Assembly (NCBI RefSeq): GCF_030412265.1
Contig: NZ_JAUHLN010000012.1
Span: forward strand, 1-59,216
Source: Fictibacillus terranigra
GTDB taxonomy: Bacteria > Bacillota > Bacilli > Bacillales > Fictibacillaceae
DNA length: 59,216 nucleotides
Direction of reading: 5' to 3'
In this document: positions 30,525 through 42,215 of the stretch, one piece after another
Layout of the letters: every line of letters starts with the position of its first letter
Position numbering within the stretch: position 1 is the stretch's first letter
Position numbers and translations under genes: made by a program
Notes under the pieces: generated by a model
Seen by the model: only the letters and a program-made list of their open reading frames with translations
Databases searched by the model: none
What the model was told of the DNA's origin: nothing

Positions 30525-33500
30525 TTAATCTTGCGGGACTAGTTCTGTTGCAGCGTTATCAGCGGTTTCGCCTTCTTCTGTTGCTATTGGAGAATCCATT
30601 CCCACATTTCTGTAGACGGACATTCCGGTACCAGCCGGGATCAGCTTACCGATGATTACGTTCTCTTTCAATCCGAGCAATTCATCACGTTTACCTTTGA
30701 TTGCTGCATCGGTCAAGACACGAGTTGTTTCCTGGAATGATGCTGCAGACAAGAAGGATTCTGTTTCAAGAGATGCTTTGGTAATACCTAGCAGCACAGG
30801 ACGCCCTGTAGCAGGGATGCCTCCTTCAAGGAGAACCTTTCTGTTTACATCGGTAAAGTTATGAATATCCATCAATGCTCCAGGCAATACGTCGGTATGG
30901 CCTGCATCGATGATACGGACTTTGCGAAGCATCTGGCGAACCATTACCTCTACGTGTTTGTCTCCGATTTCTACCCCTTGCATACGGTATACTTTCTGAA
31001 CTTCACGAAGAAGGTATTCTTGAACGCCTTCCGCACCTTTAACTTTGATCAATTCTTTAGGATCGATTGAACCTTCAGTAAGAACTTGACCTGCTACCAC
31101 TGCGTCACCTTCAGCAACTTTAATGCGGGCACCGTATGGTACAGTGTAAGATCGGGTTTCAATCTCGCCTTGAACAAGGATTTCACGCTTCTCTTTGGAC
31201 TCGTTGATGCTGATGACGGTTCCTTCAAGCTCAGAGATTAATGCTTGACCTTTCGGGTTACGTGCTTCAAACAACTCCTGGATACGCGGTAAACCTTGAG
31301 TGATATCGTCTCCTGCTACCCCACCTGTATGGAACGTACGCATTGTAAGCTGTGTTCCCGGTTCCCCGATGGATTGGGCAGCGATGATACCAACCGCTTC
31401 ACCGACTTCAACGTCAGAGCCTGTCGCCAGGTTGCGGCCGTAACATTTCTTACATACACCGTGACGAGTGTCACAAGTGAATACGGAACGAAGGGTTACT
31501 TCTTCAATGCCAGCATCAACGACCAGTTGTGCAGAATCTTCCGTAATTTGCTCGTTTTTGCTGACTAGAACTTCGTTTGTTTCCGGATGGTACACCGTTC
31601 TGAACGCTGTACGGCCGACTAAACGCTCGTATAAGTTCTCGATTACTTCATTGCCTTCTTTAATAGCCGCAACTTTAAGACCACGGTCAGTTCCACAGTC
31701 ATCTTCACGGACGATAACGTCCTGGGCTACGTCTACAAGACGGCGGGTCAAGTAACCTGAGTCCGCTGTTTTAAGTGCTGTATCGGCAAGACCTTTACGC
31801 GCACCGTGTGTAGAGATAAAGTACTCGAGTACCGTCAGACCCTCACGGAAGCTGGACTTGATCGGCAATTCGATGATTTTACCAGCCGGGTTGGCCATGA
31901 GACCACGCATACCGGCAAGCTGTGTAAAGTTAGATGCGTTACCACGGGCACCAGAGTCACTCATCATGAAGATCGGGTTTCTCTTATCAAGGGTAAGCAT
32001 TAATTTTTGCTGGATTTCATCCTTCGCCTGGCTCCAGATGTTGATGACGCGCTCATAACGCTCGTCTTCTGTAATCAAACCGCGGCGGAACTGTTTCGTT
32101 ACCGTTGTAACTTTTTCTTCAGCTGCCGCTAGGATGACCTGCTTCTCAGGCAATACGACGATGTCAGAGACACCAACCGTAATCCCTGCCCGGGTGGAGT
32201 ATTTAAATCCAAGGTCTTTCATGCGGTCCAGCATCTTGGAGGTTTCAGTAATCTTAAATCGTTTGAACACTTCTGCGATGATCTTACCGAGAATCCCCTT
32301 CTTGAACGGAGCAACTTCATCGTGTTTAGCGATTTCTTCCTTAATGTTGGCTCCTTGCGGAAGGAAATACTTTTCTGGTGTTTCGATCTGCAGGTTGGCA
32401 GTTGTCGGTTCGTTGATGTATGGGAATGACTCAGGAAGAATCTCGTTAAAGAGAAGTTTCCCGACAGTCGTCATCAACATCATGTTTTGCTGGTGCTCTT
32501 TAAATGACGGCTTGTTTAAAGTGGTTACCGGAACCGCAATACGCGTGTGAAGATGAACATAGCCATTTTCATATGCCACGATTGCTTCGTTCGCATCTTT
32601 AAACACTGATCCTTCACCAATCGCACCTGCACGTTCCATCGTAAGGTAGTAGTTACCCAATACCATATCCTGAGATGGTGTAACAACCGGTTTACCATCT
32701 TTCGGGTTCAAGATGTTTTGTGCAGCCAGCATAAGAAGGCGTGCCTCAGCTTGCGCTTCTGCAGATAAAGGTACGTGGACCGCCATTTGGTCACCGTCAA
32801 AGTCAGCGTTGTATGCTGTACATACGAGCGGGTGAAGACGGATCGCGCGCCCCTCTACGAGAGTAGGCTCGAACGCCTGGATCCCAAGTCTGTGAAGAGT
32901 AGGGGCACGGTTCAGCAATACTGGATGCTCTCGAATAACATCTTCAAGTACATCCCATACTTCAGGCTGAACACGTTCAACCTTGCGTTTCGCGCTCTTA
33001 ATGTTATGAGCAAGGCCTTTGGCAACAAGCTCTTTCATAACGAAAGGCTTGAACAGCTCAAGTGCCATCTCCTTAGGAAGACCGCATTGGTACATCTTAA
33101 GGTGAGGTCCTACTACGATAACGGAACGGCCAGAATAGTCAACACGCTTACCAAGAAGGTTCTGACGGAAACGGCCTTGTTTCCCTTTAAGCATATGAGA
33201 AAGAGATTTAAGCGGACGGTTACCAGGACCAGTTACTGGACGGCCGCGGCGTCCGTTGTCGATAAGAGCATCTACCGCTTCTTGAAGCATACGTTTTTCA
33301 TTCTGCACGATGATATTCGGCGCACCTAAATCCAAAAGGCGCTTCAAACGGTTATTACGGTTAATAACACGGCGGTAAAGATCATTCAAGTCAGATGTCG
33401 CAAAGCGTCCTCCGTCAAGCTGCACCATAGGACGAAGCTCCGGCGGAATAACAGGAAGAACATCTAGGATCATCCAGAATGGTTCGTTTCCGGAATGACG

Positions 33501-34148
33501 GAACGCTTCAAGAACTTCCAGGCGTTTAATCGCGCGGGTACGACGCTGACCCTGCGCAGTTTTAAGCTCTTCTTTCAGCTGATCGACTTCTTTGACAAGG
33601 TCGATGTCTTCAAGAAGGCGTCTGATGGCTTCAGCACCCATCTGTGCAGTGAACCCCTGACCGTATTTTTCACGGTAGGAACGGTATTCTTTTTCAGAAA
33701 GCAGCTGTTTTTTCTCCAGCGGCGTTTCACCCGTATCTGTCACCACGTAAGATGCAAAGTAAATAACTTCTTCCAGTGCTCTTGGAGACATATCGAGTAC
33801 AAGACCCATACGGCTTGGTATTCCTTTGAAATACCAAATGTGCGAAACAGGTGCAGCAAGCTCGATGTGACCCATACGGTCACGTCGAACTTTTGCACGA
33901 GTTACTTCTACGCCACAGCGATCACATACGACACCTTTATAGCGGACACGTTTGTATTTTCCGCAATGGCATTCCCAGTCCTTTTGAGGTCCGAAAATAC
34001 GTTCACAGAACAAACCGTCTTTTTCAGGCTTTAATGTACGATAGTTGATCGTTTCTGGTTTTTTCACTTCTCCTCTTGACCAAGAACGGATCTTATCAGG
34101 AGAAGCCAGGCCTATTTTCATATACTCAAAATTGTTTACGTCTATCAA
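30525..34148 (-). CDS. rpoC: RNA polymerase beta-prime subunit
   Basis: This is a 1207-residue subunit, close to the B. subtilis length. N-terminal zinc ribbon [19 protein letters not shown] (about 60-78), catalytic NADFDGDQM holding Mg2+ (about residue 450), and a second [11 protein letters not shown] zinc site (about 890) are visible. It lies 30 nt after rpoB with no terminator between. Confidence 0.99.
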   Translation of the reverse strand: MIDVNNFEYMKIGLASPDKIRSWSRGEVKKPETINYRTLKPEKDGLFCERIFGPQKDWECHCGKYKRVRYKGVVCDRCGVEVTRAKVRRDRMGHIELAAPVSHIWYFKGIPSRMGLVLDMSPRALEEVIYFASYVVTDTGETPLEKKQLLSEKEYRSYREKYGQGFTAQMGAEAIRRLLEDIDLVKEVDQLKEELKTAQGQRRTRAIKRLEVLEAFRHSGNEPFWMILDVLPVIPPELRPMVQLDGGRFATSDLNDLYRRVINRNNRLKRLLDLGAPNIIVQNEKRMLQEAVDALIDNGRRGRPVTGPGNRPLKSLSHMLKGKQGRFRQNLLGKRVDYSGRSVIVVGPHLKMYQCGLPKEMALELFKPFVMKELVAKGLAHNIKSAKRKVERVQPEVWDVLEDVIREHPVLLNRAPTLHRLGIQAFEPTLVEGRAIRLHPLVCTAYNADFDGDQMAVHVPLSAEAQAEARLLMLAAQNILNPKDGKPVVTPSQDMVLGNYYLTMERAGAIGEGSVFKDANEAIVAYENGYVHLHTRIAVPVTTLNKPSFKEHQQNMMLMTTVGKLLFNEILPESFPYINEPTTANLQIETPEKYFLPQGANIKEEIAKHDEVAPFKKGILGKIIAEVFKRFKITETSKMLDRMKDLGFKYSTRAGITVGVSDIVVLPEKQVILAAAEEKVTTVTKQFRRGLITEDERYERVINIWSQAKDEIQQKLMLTLDKRNPIFMMSDSGARGNASNFTQLAGMRGLMANPAGKIIELPIKSSFREGLTVLEYFISTHGARKGLADTALKTADSGYLTRRLVDVAQDVIVREDDCGTDRGLKVAAIKEGNEVIENLYERLVGRTAFRTVYHPETNEVLVSKNEQITEDSAQLVVDAGIEEVTLRSVFTCDTRHGVCKKCYGRNLATGSDVEVGEAVGIIAAQSIGEPGTQLTMRTFHTGGVAGDDITQGLPRIQELFEARNPKGQALISELEGTVISINESKEKREILVQGEIETRSYTVPYGARIKVAEGDAVVAGQVLTEGSIDPKELIKVKGAEGVQEYLLREVQKVYRMQGVEIGDKHVEVMVRQMLRKVRIIDAGHTDVLPGALMDIHNFTDVNRKVLLEGGIPATGRPVLLGITKASLETESFLSAASFQETTRVLTDAAIKGKRDELLGLKENVIIGKLIPAGTGMSVYRNVGMDSPIATEEGETADNAATELVPQD

Positions 34149-34178
34149 GGAGCAAACCTCCCTTATGATATCCTGTTT

Positions 34179-37100
34179 TTATTCACTCACAGTGTAAGAT
34201 TCAAGATTTAAATTAAGCTTTTCATTCGCTTGATCTTCTTCATCATCAAGCTCGCGCATTTCGATTTCCGTATCGTCACCGGACATGATCTTAACGTCCA
34301 TTCCGAGTGACTGAAGTTCTTTGATCAATACTTTGAATGATTCAGGAACTCCAGGTTCCGGTACGTTCTCACCTTTGACGATGGCTTCGTATGTTTTCAC
34401 ACGGCCCACAACGTCATCGGATTTGACGGTAAGAATTTCTTGAAGAGTATAAGCGGCACCGTAGGCTTCAAGCGCCCAAACCTCCATCTCACCGAAACGC
34501 TGTCCACCAAACTGCGCCTTACCGCCAAGCGGCTGCTGGGTAACAAGGGAGTACGGTCCAGTAGAACGTGCGTGAAGTTTGTCATCGACCATGTGGGCCA
34601 GTTTGATCATATACATGACACCAACTGAAACACGGTTGTCAAACGGAACTCCTGTTCTTCCATCATAGAGAACGGTCTTACCATCACGGGCCATTCCCGC
34701 TTCTTCGATGGTTTCCCAAACATCTTCTTCACGCGCGCCGTCAAATACCGGCGTTGCCATGTGAAGGCCAAGCTGTCTTGCAGCCATACCAAGGTGAAGC
34801 TCAAGCACCTGACCGATGTTCATACGCGAAGGTACACCCAGAGGGTTCAACATGATATCAATCGGTGTTCCATCTGGAAGGAACGGCATATCTTCTTCCG
34901 GCATGATGCGGGAGATAACACCTTTGTTTCCGTGGCGTCCCGCCATCTTATCTCCTTCGTGAATCTTACGTTTCTGTACGATATAAGCACGTACAAGCTG
35001 ATTCACTCCAGGAGGAAGCTCGTCGCCGTCTTCACGGTTAAACACTTTAACATCGAGAATGATTCCATCCCCGCCGTGAGGTACACGAAGAGATGTATCA
35101 CGAACTTCACGCGCTTTTTCACCAAAGATGGCGTGAAGGAGGCGTTCTTCAGCCGTTAGTTCAGTAACCCCTTTAGGAGTAACTTTACCTACGAGGATGT
35201 CTCCATCTTTTACCTCCGCACCGACACGAATGATTCCGCGGTCATCCAGATTTCGAAGAGCTTCTTCCCCTACGTTCGGAATATCTCTTGTAATTTCTTC
35301 TGGCCCAAGCTTTGTATCGCGTGCTTCCGATTCATATTCTTCAATATGGATGGATGTATAAACATCATCTTTTACCAGACGTTCGCTCATGATGACCGCA
35401 TCTTCATAGTTATAGCCTTCCCATGTCATGAAGCCGACAAGAACGTTTCGCCCGAGAGCAAGTTCTCCTTTTTCCATGGATGGTCCGTCTGCAAGGATCT
35501 CTCCTTTAACTACACGGTCGCCTTTGCTGACGATTGGACGCTGGTTATAGCACGTTCCTTGGTTGGAACGAATAAATTTAAGGCAGTTGTAACGGTCAAG
35601 CGGACCTTCTACTTCTTTTCCGTCCACCATTTCAATGCGGCGTACCTGGACTTGTTTTGCAGTAACCTTCTCAACAATTCCTTCATACTTACAGATAACA
35701 GCTGCACCGGAGTCTTTTGCAGACACGTGCTCCATTCCTGTTCCGACGACCGGCGCTTCCGGTACCATTAGAGGAACCGCTTGACGCTGCATGTTCGCAC
35801 CCATAAGGGCGCGGTTGGAGTCATCGTTTTCAAGGAATGGGATACAAGCTGTAGCGGCGGAAACGACCTGCTTCGGTGATACGTCCATATAGTCGATTCG
35901 ATCTCGTTTGACGATGGTGTTTTCACCGCGGAAGCGTGCGATAACGTCTTCGTTCAGGAATTCTCCGTCTTCCCCCAGAAGGGAGTTCGCTTGTGCTACT
36001 ACATAGTTATCCTCTTCATCAGCAGTTAGGTAATCGATTCGGCCTGTAACTTTACCAGTTTCAGGATCGACACGGCGATATGGCGTTTCGATAAAACCGT
36101 ATTCGTTTACTTTTGCATAGCTTGACAAGGAGTTGATCAAACCGATATTCGGCCCCTCAGGCGTTTCAATCGGACACATACGGCCATAGTGGGAGTAGTG
36201 AACGTCACGGACTTCAAACCCGGCGCGCTCACGTGTAAGGCCACCAGGTCCTAGAGCGGACAGACGGCGCTTATGTGTAAGCTCGGCCAGAGGGTTAGTC
36301 TGATCCATGAATTGAGAAAGCTGAGAGCTCCCGAAGAACTCTTTAATCGCGGCAATAACAGGACGAATATTGATCAGTGCCTGTGGTGTGATCGCGTTCG
36401 TGTCTTGGATAGACATACGTTCACGCACTACACGCTCCATACGGGACAAACCGATACGGAATTGGTTTTGGAGAAGCTCACCTACAGAACGCAAGCGGCG
36501 GTTTCCAAGGTGGTCAATATCATCGGTGTTACCGACACTATGAAGCAAGTTGAAGAAGTAGTTGATAGATGCGATGATGTCTGAAACCGTGATGTTCTTC
36601 ACAGACTTCTCGACATTGGCATTGCCAATTACTTTAATGATTCGCTCACCATCAGCGTCATCCGGAGCATAAATGTTAATAGACTGAAGCGGGATATCCT
36701 GATCTTCAGCTACACCGCCTGCCGGAGTTACATGACGGAAACCGATGCCGTTTTCAAGATAAGGAAGTATCTTGTCCAGCGTACGGCGGTCTAATAAAGT
36801 TCCTGCTTCCGCAAGCACTTCTCCCGTTTCTGGATCAGCTAAGGTCTCAGCCAGCTTCTGGTTGAATAAGCGGTTTTTAATATGAAGCTTTTTGTTGATT
36901 TTATAACGTCCAACACTCGCCAGGTCATAACGCTTCGGATCAAAGAAGCGGGAGTCTAACAAACTCTTGGCGTTATCAACAGTAGGAGGTTCGCCGGGGC
37001 GAAGGCGCTCATAGATTTCTAGGAGTGCTTTTTCCGTACCTTCTGTATTGTCTTTATCAAGGGTATTTCTTAAATACTCATCTTCTCCTAGTAAGTCGAT

Positions 37101-37730
37101 GATTTCTTGATCAGACCCAAACCCTAATGCACGAAGCAATACGGTAATAGGAATTTTCCTAGTGCGGTCAATGCGCACATATACTATATCTTTGGCGTCT
37201 GTTTCGAATTCGAGCCAGGCGCCTCGGTTTGGTATAACAGTGGCAGTGAAACCCTTTTTACCGTTTTTATCAATCTTTTCACTGTAGTAGACACTTGGTG
37301 AACGAACAAGCTGGGAAACAATTACACGTTCAGCACCGTTGATCACAAACGTGCCTGTATCTGTCATTAACGGGAAATCTCCCATAAATACTTCTTGCTC
37401 TTTCACTTCGCCAGTCTCTTTATTAATGAGACGCACCTTTACACGAAGCGGCGCAGCATAAGTTACATCACGCTCTTTTGATTCTTCCACGGGATACTTT
37501 GGCTCTCCGAGGCTATAGTCAATAAACTCTAGCACGAGATTCCCAGTGAAATCTTCAATCGGCGAAATGTCCTGGAACATTTCACGCAGTCCCTCATCAA
37601 GAAACCATTGATAGGAAGCCGTTTGAATTTCGATTAAGTTCGGTAACTCAAGGACTTCGCTAATTCTTGCGTAACTTCTTCGTTGGCGGTGGCGTCCAAA
37701 CTGAACTAGTTGACCTGTCAACTGATTCAC
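34179..37730 (-). CDS. rpoB: RNA polymerase beta subunit
   Basis: This is a 1183-residue subunit. The rifampicin region reads [20 protein letters not shown] with [13 protein letters not shown] following, the susceptible-type sequence by comparison with other Bacilli. GHMAxR-type C-terminal regions and an acidic tail are present. It opens the rpoBC transcript behind a leader of about 230 nt. Confidence 0.99.
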   Translation of the reverse strand: MNQLTGQLVQFGRHRQRRSYARISEVLELPNLIEIQTASYQWFLDEGLREMFQDISPIEDFTGNLVLEFIDYSLGEPKYPVEESKERDVTYAAPLRVKVRLINKETGEVKEQEVFMGDFPLMTDTGTFVINGAERVIVSQLVRSPSVYYSEKIDKNGKKGFTATVIPNRGAWLEFETDAKDIVYVRIDRTRKIPITVLLRALGFGSDQEIIDLLGEDEYLRNTLDKDNTEGTEKALLEIYERLRPGEPPTVDNAKSLLDSRFFDPKRYDLASVGRYKINKKLHIKNRLFNQKLAETLADPETGEVLAEAGTLLDRRTLDKILPYLENGIGFRHVTPAGGVAEDQDIPLQSINIYAPDDADGERIIKVIGNANVEKSVKNITVSDIIASINYFFNLLHSVGNTDDIDHLGNRRLRSVGELLQNQFRIGLSRMERVVRERMSIQDTNAITPQALINIRPVIAAIKEFFGSSQLSQFMDQTNPLAELTHKRRLSALGPGGLTRERAGFEVRDVHYSHYGRMCPIETPEGPNIGLINSLSSYAKVNEYGFIETPYRRVDPETGKVTGRIDYLTADEEDNYVVAQANSLLGEDGEFLNEDVIARFRGENTIVKRDRIDYMDVSPKQVVSAATACIPFLENDDSNRALMGANMQRQAVPLMVPEAPVVGTGMEHVSAKDSGAAVICKYEGIVEKVTAKQVQVRRIEMVDGKEVEGPLDRYNCLKFIRSNQGTCYNQRPIVSKGDRVVKGEILADGPSMEKGELALGRNVLVGFMTWEGYNYEDAVIMSERLVKDDVYTSIHIEEYESEARDTKLGPEEITRDIPNVGEEALRNLDDRGIIRVGAEVKDGDILVGKVTPKGVTELTAEERLLHAIFGEKAREVRDTSLRVPHGGDGIILDVKVFNREDGDELPPGVNQLVRAYIVQKRKIHEGDKMAGRHGNKGVISRIMPEEDMPFLPDGTPIDIMLNPLGVPSRMNIGQVLELHLGMAARQLGLHMATPVFDGAREEDVWETIEEAGMARDGKTVLYDGRTGVPFDNRVSVGVMYMIKLAHMVDDKLHARSTGPYSLVTQQPLGGKAQFGGQRFGEMEVWALEAYGAAYTLQEILTVKSDDVVGRVKTYEAIVKGENVPEPGVPESFKVLIKELQSLGMDVKIMSGDDTEIEMRELDDEEDQANEKLNLNLESYTVSE

Positions 37731-37797
37731 CCCTCAAATCCAGCGTTTTTTCTTGTTCCTATATACTCTAACATTCTATTATCGAATGTCAGAAAGA

Positions 37798-37826
37798 CAA
37801 AAAGAAAAAGGGTTTTTATAAAAACC
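37798..37826 (-). terminator. attenuator-like hairpin in the rpoB leader
   Basis: The minus strand forms a 16-nt perfect palindrome GGTTTTTATAAAAACC (37811-37826), followed by CTTTTTCTTTTTG. A second stem ACATTC / GAATGT lies at 37771-37789. It lies between promoter and gene, so partial termination could tune rpoBC. Confidence 0.5.
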
Positions 37827-37962
37827 GCAATTTCAATCGAGCAACAGATTATATAATTTTGTCCAAATTCTTCTCTTGATATACCCTAAAAGGTTATAAT
37901 ATCGAGGTTTTTTCCGCATTTGAACAGAAAGGCAGAAAATGTGAATTCATTGGCATTTTATA

Positions 37963-37991
37963 ATATTAGCATAGACTCCATGCAGAGTCAA
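37963..37991 (-). promoter_or_regulatory. sigA promoter of rpoBC
   Basis: The minus strand reads TTGACT (37986-37991), a 17-nt spacer and TAATAT (37963-37968), with a TGC extension. The -35 overlaps the rsmC stop codon. Confidence 0.65.
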
Positions 37992-38590
37992 CGTTTTATC
38001 GCTCGAATAATATAGTACCCCTTGCTTTTTGAAACAGTCTCCACTTCCATAAAAACGGATTGGAGTTTTTCAATGGCAGAAGGAGCACCCTGTTTCTTTT
38101 GGATGACGATCCATAACTCACCGTCCGCCTGCAATTTATCAAACGATTCTTCAAAAAGCTGATGCACGACCTTTTTCCCGGCGCGGATTGGCGGGTTTGA
38201 AAGTATGGCGGCAAAGCTTGATTCTTGAACATTTTCAAACAGGCTGCTCTTTCGAACCTCAATGTTTGAGATCCCGTTTTTCTTCGCGTTTTCTTCCGAT
38301 AATTCCAGGGCACGCTCGTTAACATCCACCATGAGTACACGCCGGCCTGGATTCTCTTTAGCAATCGCGAGCCCAATCGGCCCATACCCGCAGCCCACAT
38401 CCAAACAATCACCGTCAACTCCAGGAAAAACAAATTCTTCAATCAGCAGCCTGCTTCCGAAATCTACTTCTTTCTTTGAAAAGACACCGGAATCAGACGT
38501 AAATTTGAATTCATGGTTTCTAAGTGTGAACGTCCAGGTTTTCGGGTCGCTTTTAACGTCCGGCCGTTCAGAGTAATAGTGACCACTCAT
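37988..38590 (-). CDS. 16S rRNA G1207-type methyltransferase (RsmC-like, YbxB)
   Basis: This is a 200-residue SAM-dependent methyltransferase with glycine motif LDVGCGYGPIGL and active-site NPPIRAG. It matches the single-domain YbxB protein between rplL and rpoB in Bacillus. The substrate is inferred from RsmC homology. The start at ATG 38588-38590 (MSGHYYSE) is chosen by comparison and by AAGGAAG spacing; an upstream extension is rejected. Confidence 0.93.
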   Translation of the reverse strand: MSGHYYSERPDVKSDPKTWTFTLRNHEFKFTSDSGVFSKKEVDFGSRLLIEEFVFPGVDGDCLDVGCGYGPIGLAIAKENPGRRVLMVDVNERALELSEENAKKNGISNIEVRKSSLFENVQESSFAAILSNPPIRAGKKVVHQLFEESFDKLQADGELWIVIQKKQGAPSAIEKLQSVFMEVETVSKSKGYYIIRAIKR

Positions 38591-38652
38591 GTCCATCTTC
38601 CTTTCTGTTAAAGGAACTCCTGTTAACAGTATGACCAGGATTGACTTCAAAT

Positions 38653-38677
38653 AAAAAGGTCCGCCTGTTGGCGAACC
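38653..38677 (-). terminator. intrinsic terminator of rplJL
   Basis: The minus strand stem GGTTCGCC-AACA-GGCGGACC (38658-38677), with one G-U pair, is followed by TTTTTATTTG. It starts 17 nt after the rplL stop and overlaps the region just upstream of rsmC. Confidence 0.85.
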
Positions 38678-38694
38678 CCATTTTTGATTTAAAG

Positions 38695-39057
38695 TTACTT
38701 AACTTCTACAGAAGCTCCAACTTCTTCAAGTTTAGCTTTCATTTCTTCAGCTTCTTCTTTAGCAACGCCTTCTTTAACATTGCTTGGAGCGCCGTCAACT
38801 AGTTCTTTAGCTTCTTTAAGACCAAGGCCAGTAAGCTCACGAACTACTTTGATAACTTTAATCTTAGAAGCGCCAGCGCCAGTAAGAACTACATCAAATT
38901 CAGTTTTCTCTGCAGCAGCTTCTCCGCCAGCAGCTCCACCAGCTACGGCTACAGGAGCAGCAGCAGTAACACCAAACTCTTCTTCAATTGCCTTAACTAG
39001 GTCGTTAAGTTCTAAAACTGTCATATTTTTTAAGCTTTCAATGATTTCTTTAGACAT
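38695..39057 (-). CDS. rplL: 50S ribosomal protein L7/L12 (bL12)
   Basis: This is a 120-residue stalk protein. An N-terminal dimerisation helix, an Ala/Gly hinge ([18 protein letters not shown]) and a C-terminal domain ([19 protein letters not shown]) that recruits GTPase factors are visible. It follows rplJ by 51 nt. Confidence 0.99.
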   Translation of the reverse strand: MSKEIIESLKNMTVLELNDLVKAIEEEFGVTAAAPVAVAGGAAGGEAAAEKTEFDVVLTGAGASKIKVIKVVRELTGLGLKEAKELVDGAPSNVKEGVAKEEAEEMKAKLEEVGASVEVK

Positions 39058-39108
39058 TATAATTTCCTCCTTAGTTAGTTGAATCTAATTTGATTTAAAA
39101 CGAAAAGC

Positions 39109-39609
39109 TTATGCGCCTTGTTCTTCTTTTTGTTCTGCAACTGCTTTAGTAACCAACGCAAAGTTGCGGATTGGCGCTTGAAGCACGCTGAGTACCATAG
39201 AAAGAAGTCCTTCGCGTGACGGAAGATCGGCAAGAGCTTTTACTTCCTCAAGTGTTGCGATACGGCCTTCAATTACACCCGCTTTGATTTCAAGAGCTTC
39301 GTTTTCCTTAGCAAAGTTGTTAAGGATTTTAGCTGGAGCTACTACATCGTCATTGCTGAACGCAATCGCTGTAGGACCAACCAAATGCTCGTTAAGCTCA
39401 GATAAGCCAGTTTCGTCAGCTGCACGTCGAGTCATTGAGTTTTTGTATACTTTGAACTCGATACCAGCTTCACGAAGTTGTTTACGAAGTTCAGTTACTG
39501 CTGCTACGCTAAGACCGCGGTAGTCAACAAGAATTGTTGATTTGCTGTCGCGCAATTGTCCAGCGATGTCAGAAACTATTTGCTTCTTTGTTTCAAGAAT
39601 GCTGCTCAT
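39109..39609 (-). CDS. rplJ: 50S ribosomal protein L10 (uL10)
   Basis: This is a 166-residue stalk base protein with [20 protein letters not shown] and [13 protein letters not shown]. Its C-terminal helix anchors L12 dimers. The L10-L12 complex usually represses its own mRNA through the leader immediately upstream. Confidence 0.98.
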   Translation of the reverse strand: MSSILETKKQIVSDIAGQLRDSKSTILVDYRGLSVAAVTELRKQLREAGIEFKVYKNSMTRRAADETGLSELNEHLVGPTAIAFSNDDVVAPAKILNNFAKENEALEIKAGVIEGRIATLEEVKALADLPSREGLLSMVLSVLQAPIRNFALVTKAVAEQKEEQGA

Positions 39610-39805
39610 CCTTACACCTCCTGTAGAATAGTTTAGTCATCTTCATACCGTAGCCATAAGAAAAGCCTTCATGTTAGACATGAAGGCGTAGTGTCAGAAA
39701 TCAAGCAATCAAAATTGATCTTTTCTGTGCTACACACCTCGGCAGGATTATTAAGCGTTAAGCCCCCGCTGTCTACGGCATGACATAGATATTTATTTAC
39801 AACAT
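39610..39805 (-). promoter_or_regulatory. L10 leader of rplJL with terminator hairpin
   Basis: This is a leader of about 195 nt. It ends with a 10-bp perfect stem GCCTTCATGT / ACATGAAGGC (39665-39687) followed by TTTTCTT, a terminator-like structure. Upstream sequence is rich in pairing potential. Position and form fit the Firmicute L10 leader that senses free L10(L12)4. Confidence 0.75.
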
Positions 39806-39810
39806 CAAAA

Positions 39811-39839
39811 ACTATATCAGTTTAAATAATGTTTGTCAA
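39811..39839 (-). promoter_or_regulatory. sigA promoter of rplJL
   Basis: The minus strand reads TTGACA (39834-39839), a 17-nt spacer and TATAGT (39811-39816), with a TGA extension. The -35 directly abuts the rplA stop codon. Confidence 0.82.
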
Positions 39840-40541
39840 CTATTTTTTAAGTGTAAAGTTAGACGGGTTAACTTTGATTCCAGGTCCCATAGTTGAAGAA
39901 ATGGCTACGTTACGAACATAAGTCCCTTTTGCAGCCGCCGGTTTCACTTTAAGCAATGTTTCGATGATTGTACCAAGGTTTTCAGCCAGCTTTTCGTTGT
40001 CGAAAGAAACTTTACCGATCGGCACGTGAATGTTTCCGGCTTTGTCTACACGATATTCTACTTTACCAGCTTTAATATCGTTAACCGCTTTCTCAACTTC
40101 AAATGTTACAGTACCTGTTTTAGGGTTAGGCATTAAACCTTTTGGCCCCAATACGCGTCCAAGACGGCCAACTTCAGCCATCATGTCAGGTGTTGCTACG
40201 ATTACATCAAAGTCAAACCAACCTTGTTGGATCTTGTTGATGTAGTCAGTATCGCCTACGAAATCAGCTCCGGCAGCTTCTGCTTCTTTCGCTTTTTCGC
40301 CTTTAGCGAAAACCAGCACACGCTGAGTTTTACCAGTACCGTGCGGAAGCACTACAGCACCACGAACTTGCTGGTCCGCTTTCTTAGGGTCTACCCCAAG
40401 GCGTACCGCTACTTCTACAGACTCATCAAATTTAGCTGTCGCCGTCTTTTTAACAAGCTCGATTGCTTCAGCAGCTTCATAAGATTTTTGGCGGTCTACT
40501 AATTTAGCCGCTTCTTGGTATTTCTTTCCTTTTTTAGCCAT
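39840..40541 (-). CDS. rplA: 50S ribosomal protein L1 (uL1)
   Basis: This is a 233-residue L1-stalk protein with [16 protein letters not shown] at the start. It has the signature KSNQ-type segment [22 protein letters not shown] 40539-40541 is preceded by GGGAGGAAA; 44 upstream in-frame codons lie in the structured spacer and are rejected. It is cotranscribed with rplK. Confidence 0.98.
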   Translation of the reverse strand: MAKKGKKYQEAAKLVDRQKSYEAAEAIELVKKTATAKFDESVEVAVRLGVDPKKADQQVRGAVVLPHGTGKTQRVLVFAKGEKAKEAEAAGADFVGDTDYINKIQQGWFDFDVIVATPDMMAEVGRLGRVLGPKGLMPNPKTGTVTFEVEKAVNDIKAGKVEYRVDKAGNIHVPIGKVSFDNEKLAENLGTIIETLLKVKPAAAKGTYVRNVAISSTMGPGIKVNPSNFTLKK

Positions 40542-40577
40542 TGTAAAAATTTCCTCCCTTATGTGGTTTAGCGGATA

Positions 40578-40727
40578 TTCCTCCCACTTAAGCGGTCTCT
40601 CGAGATTTTGAGGCCGCCGCGCCTTTTGGGAACGCCGAAAATTCTCAAGCGTTCCGTCAGGCTTTTGTTCCATTAATAAAGGTTGCGAACCGTTTCCGGC
40701 AGGATGTCTCCTTTACTCGCAACCTTT
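40578..40727 (-). promoter_or_regulatory. structured rplK-rplA spacer with three hairpins
   Basis: On the minus strand an 11-bp stem AAAGGTTGCGA / TCGCAACCTTT (40678-40688 and 40717-40727) is followed by GGAACGC / GCGTTCC (40629-40655). A third, G-U-containing stem GCGGCCTC / GAGACCGC lies at about 40588-40616. None has a good T run. An L1 autoregulatory site is a reasonable guess. Confidence 0.5.
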
Positions 40728-40741
40728 TTTAAGCATCAGGA

Positions 40742-41167
40742 TTAGTCTTCGATAACAATTCCCATGCTGCGCGCTGTACCTTCAACCATACGCATTGCAG
40801 ACTCTACGTTTGCAGCGTTTAGGTCAGGCATTTTTGTTTCTGCAATTTCGCGAACTTTATCACGTTTTACAGTTGCAACTTTTTTCTTGTTTGGCTCACC
40901 TGAACCTGACTCGATTCCAGCAGCTACTTTAAGTAGAACAGCAGCTGGAGGAGTTTTAGTGATGAATGTAAATGAACGGTCTTCAAAAACCGTGATTTCA
41001 ACCGGAATGATTAAACCAGCTTGATCAGCAGTACGAGCGTTAAACTCTTTACAGAATCCCATGATGTTAACACCAGCTTGTCCTAGTGCAGGTCCAACCG
41101 GTGGTGCCGGATTTGCTTTACCAGCAGGGATCTGAAGCTTTACCATTTTAATAACCTTTTTAGCCAC
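40742..41167 (-). CDS. rplK: 50S ribosomal protein L11 (uL11)
   Basis: This is a 141-residue protein, matching B. subtilis. It has the Pro-rich [20 protein letters not shown] and ends [11 protein letters not shown]. It starts at GTG 41165-41167 behind GGAGGTG at 6 nt. L11 forms the thiopeptide/stringent-factor region of the GTPase centre. Confidence 0.98.
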   Translation of the reverse strand: MAKKVIKMVKLQIPAGKANPAPPVGPALGQAGVNIMGFCKEFNARTADQAGLIIPVEITVFEDRSFTFITKTPPAAVLLKVAAGIESGSGEPNKKKVATVKRDKVREIAETKMPDLNAANVESAMRMVEGTARSMGIVIED

Positions 41168-41284
41168 GCGACACACCTCCTTAAGTCCGTGATGTGGTAT
41201 ATGGGTGCAATACCCTCCCACTCAAAAATACGCTTCCCCCTTGCTTAGGAGAAAGCAGTTGTTTAGAAATATCAAACATTAAAA

Positions 41285-41313
41285 AGTCTATCACTTTTTA
41301 AGTTGGATTACAA
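41285..41313 (-). promoter_or_regulatory. candidate promoter of rplKA, overlapping a nusG terminator-like hairpin
   Basis: The minus strand reads TTGTAA (41308-41313), a 17-nt spacer and TAGACT with a TGA extension (41285-41290). The same bases can fold as AAAAAGT / ACTTTTT, a short terminator-like hairpin for nusG. Both readings are possible. Confidence 0.45.
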
Positions 41314-41337
41314 GTGTTTTTGAAATTAGTTGAAAAA

Positions 41338-41871
41338 TTAAAGCTTGACGACCTGATTGAAGTCCAATTCAACCGGCGTTTCACGGCCGAACATATTCAC
41401 GTGAACTTTGAGTTTTCGTTTCGCAGGGTCGATTTCTTCGATCGTTCCGACAAAATCAGCAAACGGGCCTTCTTTTACTTTGACCGCTTCCTTCAACTCA
41501 TAATCCACTTCAATTCGAGGCTCTTCCATGCCCATGCCTTTAAGAATGTGCTCAACCTCTTCAGGCAAAAGCGGAGTCGGTTTGGAACCCGCTCCTGCAG
41601 ATCCGACGAATCCTGTAACACCCGGCGTGTTTCGTACGACATACCATGAATCATCCGTCATGACCATTTCAGTCAGGACATATCCAGGGAAGACCTTCTT
41701 CATAGCTGTTTTTGTTTTGCCGTTCTTGATTTCGGTTTCTTCTTCAACAGGAACCAATACACGGAAAATCTTGTCCGACATTCCCATCGATTCCACGCGC
41801 TTTTCCAGGTTCGTTTTCACTTTGTTTTCATACCCTGAATAAGTATGAACGACATACCAGTTTTTTTCCAT
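41338..41871 (-). CDS. nusG: transcription elongation/termination factor NusG
   Basis: This is a 177-residue protein. The NGN domain opens with KNWYVVHTYSGYENKVK and the KOW domain shows VKEGPFADFVGTIEEIDPAK. It binds RNA polymerase and, in Bacillus, promotes sequence-specific pausing. It lies 83 nt downstream of secE. Confidence 0.98.
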   Translation of the reverse strand: MEKNWYVVHTYSGYENKVKTNLEKRVESMGMSDKIFRVLVPVEEETEIKNGKTKTAMKKVFPGYVLTEMVMTDDSWYVVRNTPGVTGFVGSAGAGSKPTPLLPEEVEHILKGMGMEEPRIEVDYELKEAVKVKEGPFADFVGTIEEIDPAKRKLKVHVNMFGRETPVELDFNQVVKL

Positions 41872-41954
41872 ATTTATCGGGACAACCCGTGTCCTTTCCC
41901 TCCTAAACGGATATACTCTAGCATTGTATCCAGTTATGTTTCTATATAATCAAC

Positions 41955-42164
41955 CTAGTCTAAAATGAGCTCAATAAGCTTAGAAATGCCAAGGTCAACT
42001 GCCCAGAAAAAGATTGCCATCAAAACAACTGTCAGGATCGTTACGGCTGTATAGCGAATCAGCTCATCACGCTTCGGCCAGCTAACCTTTTTCATTTCCT
42101 TCTTAACGTCGGATAAGAATTTTGCAGGTGACTTTCTTGTTTTTTCAGCAATGTCAGCCATCAT
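41955..42164 (-). CDS. secE: protein translocase subunit SecE
   Basis: This is a 69-residue single-span membrane protein. Conserved cytosolic EMKKVSWPKRDELIRYT precedes one membrane helix (about 41-62). It stabilises SecY. Two adjacent ATG codons (42164 and 42161) follow GGGGG; either could be used. Confidence 0.97.
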   Translation of the reverse strand: MMADIAEKTRKSPAKFLSDVKKEMKKVSWPKRDELIRYTAVTILTVVLMAIFFWAVDLGISKLIELILD

Positions 42165-42215
42165 GTTACCCCCATTACCTATGATATATGCGTAAACTGC
42201 CGGCTAGCCGGCCCC

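Noticed and set aside
33495-34034. 179-codon plus-strand frame opposite rpoC
   Set aside because: It is antisense to a conserved essential gene, with aromatic-rich composition typical of shadow frames.
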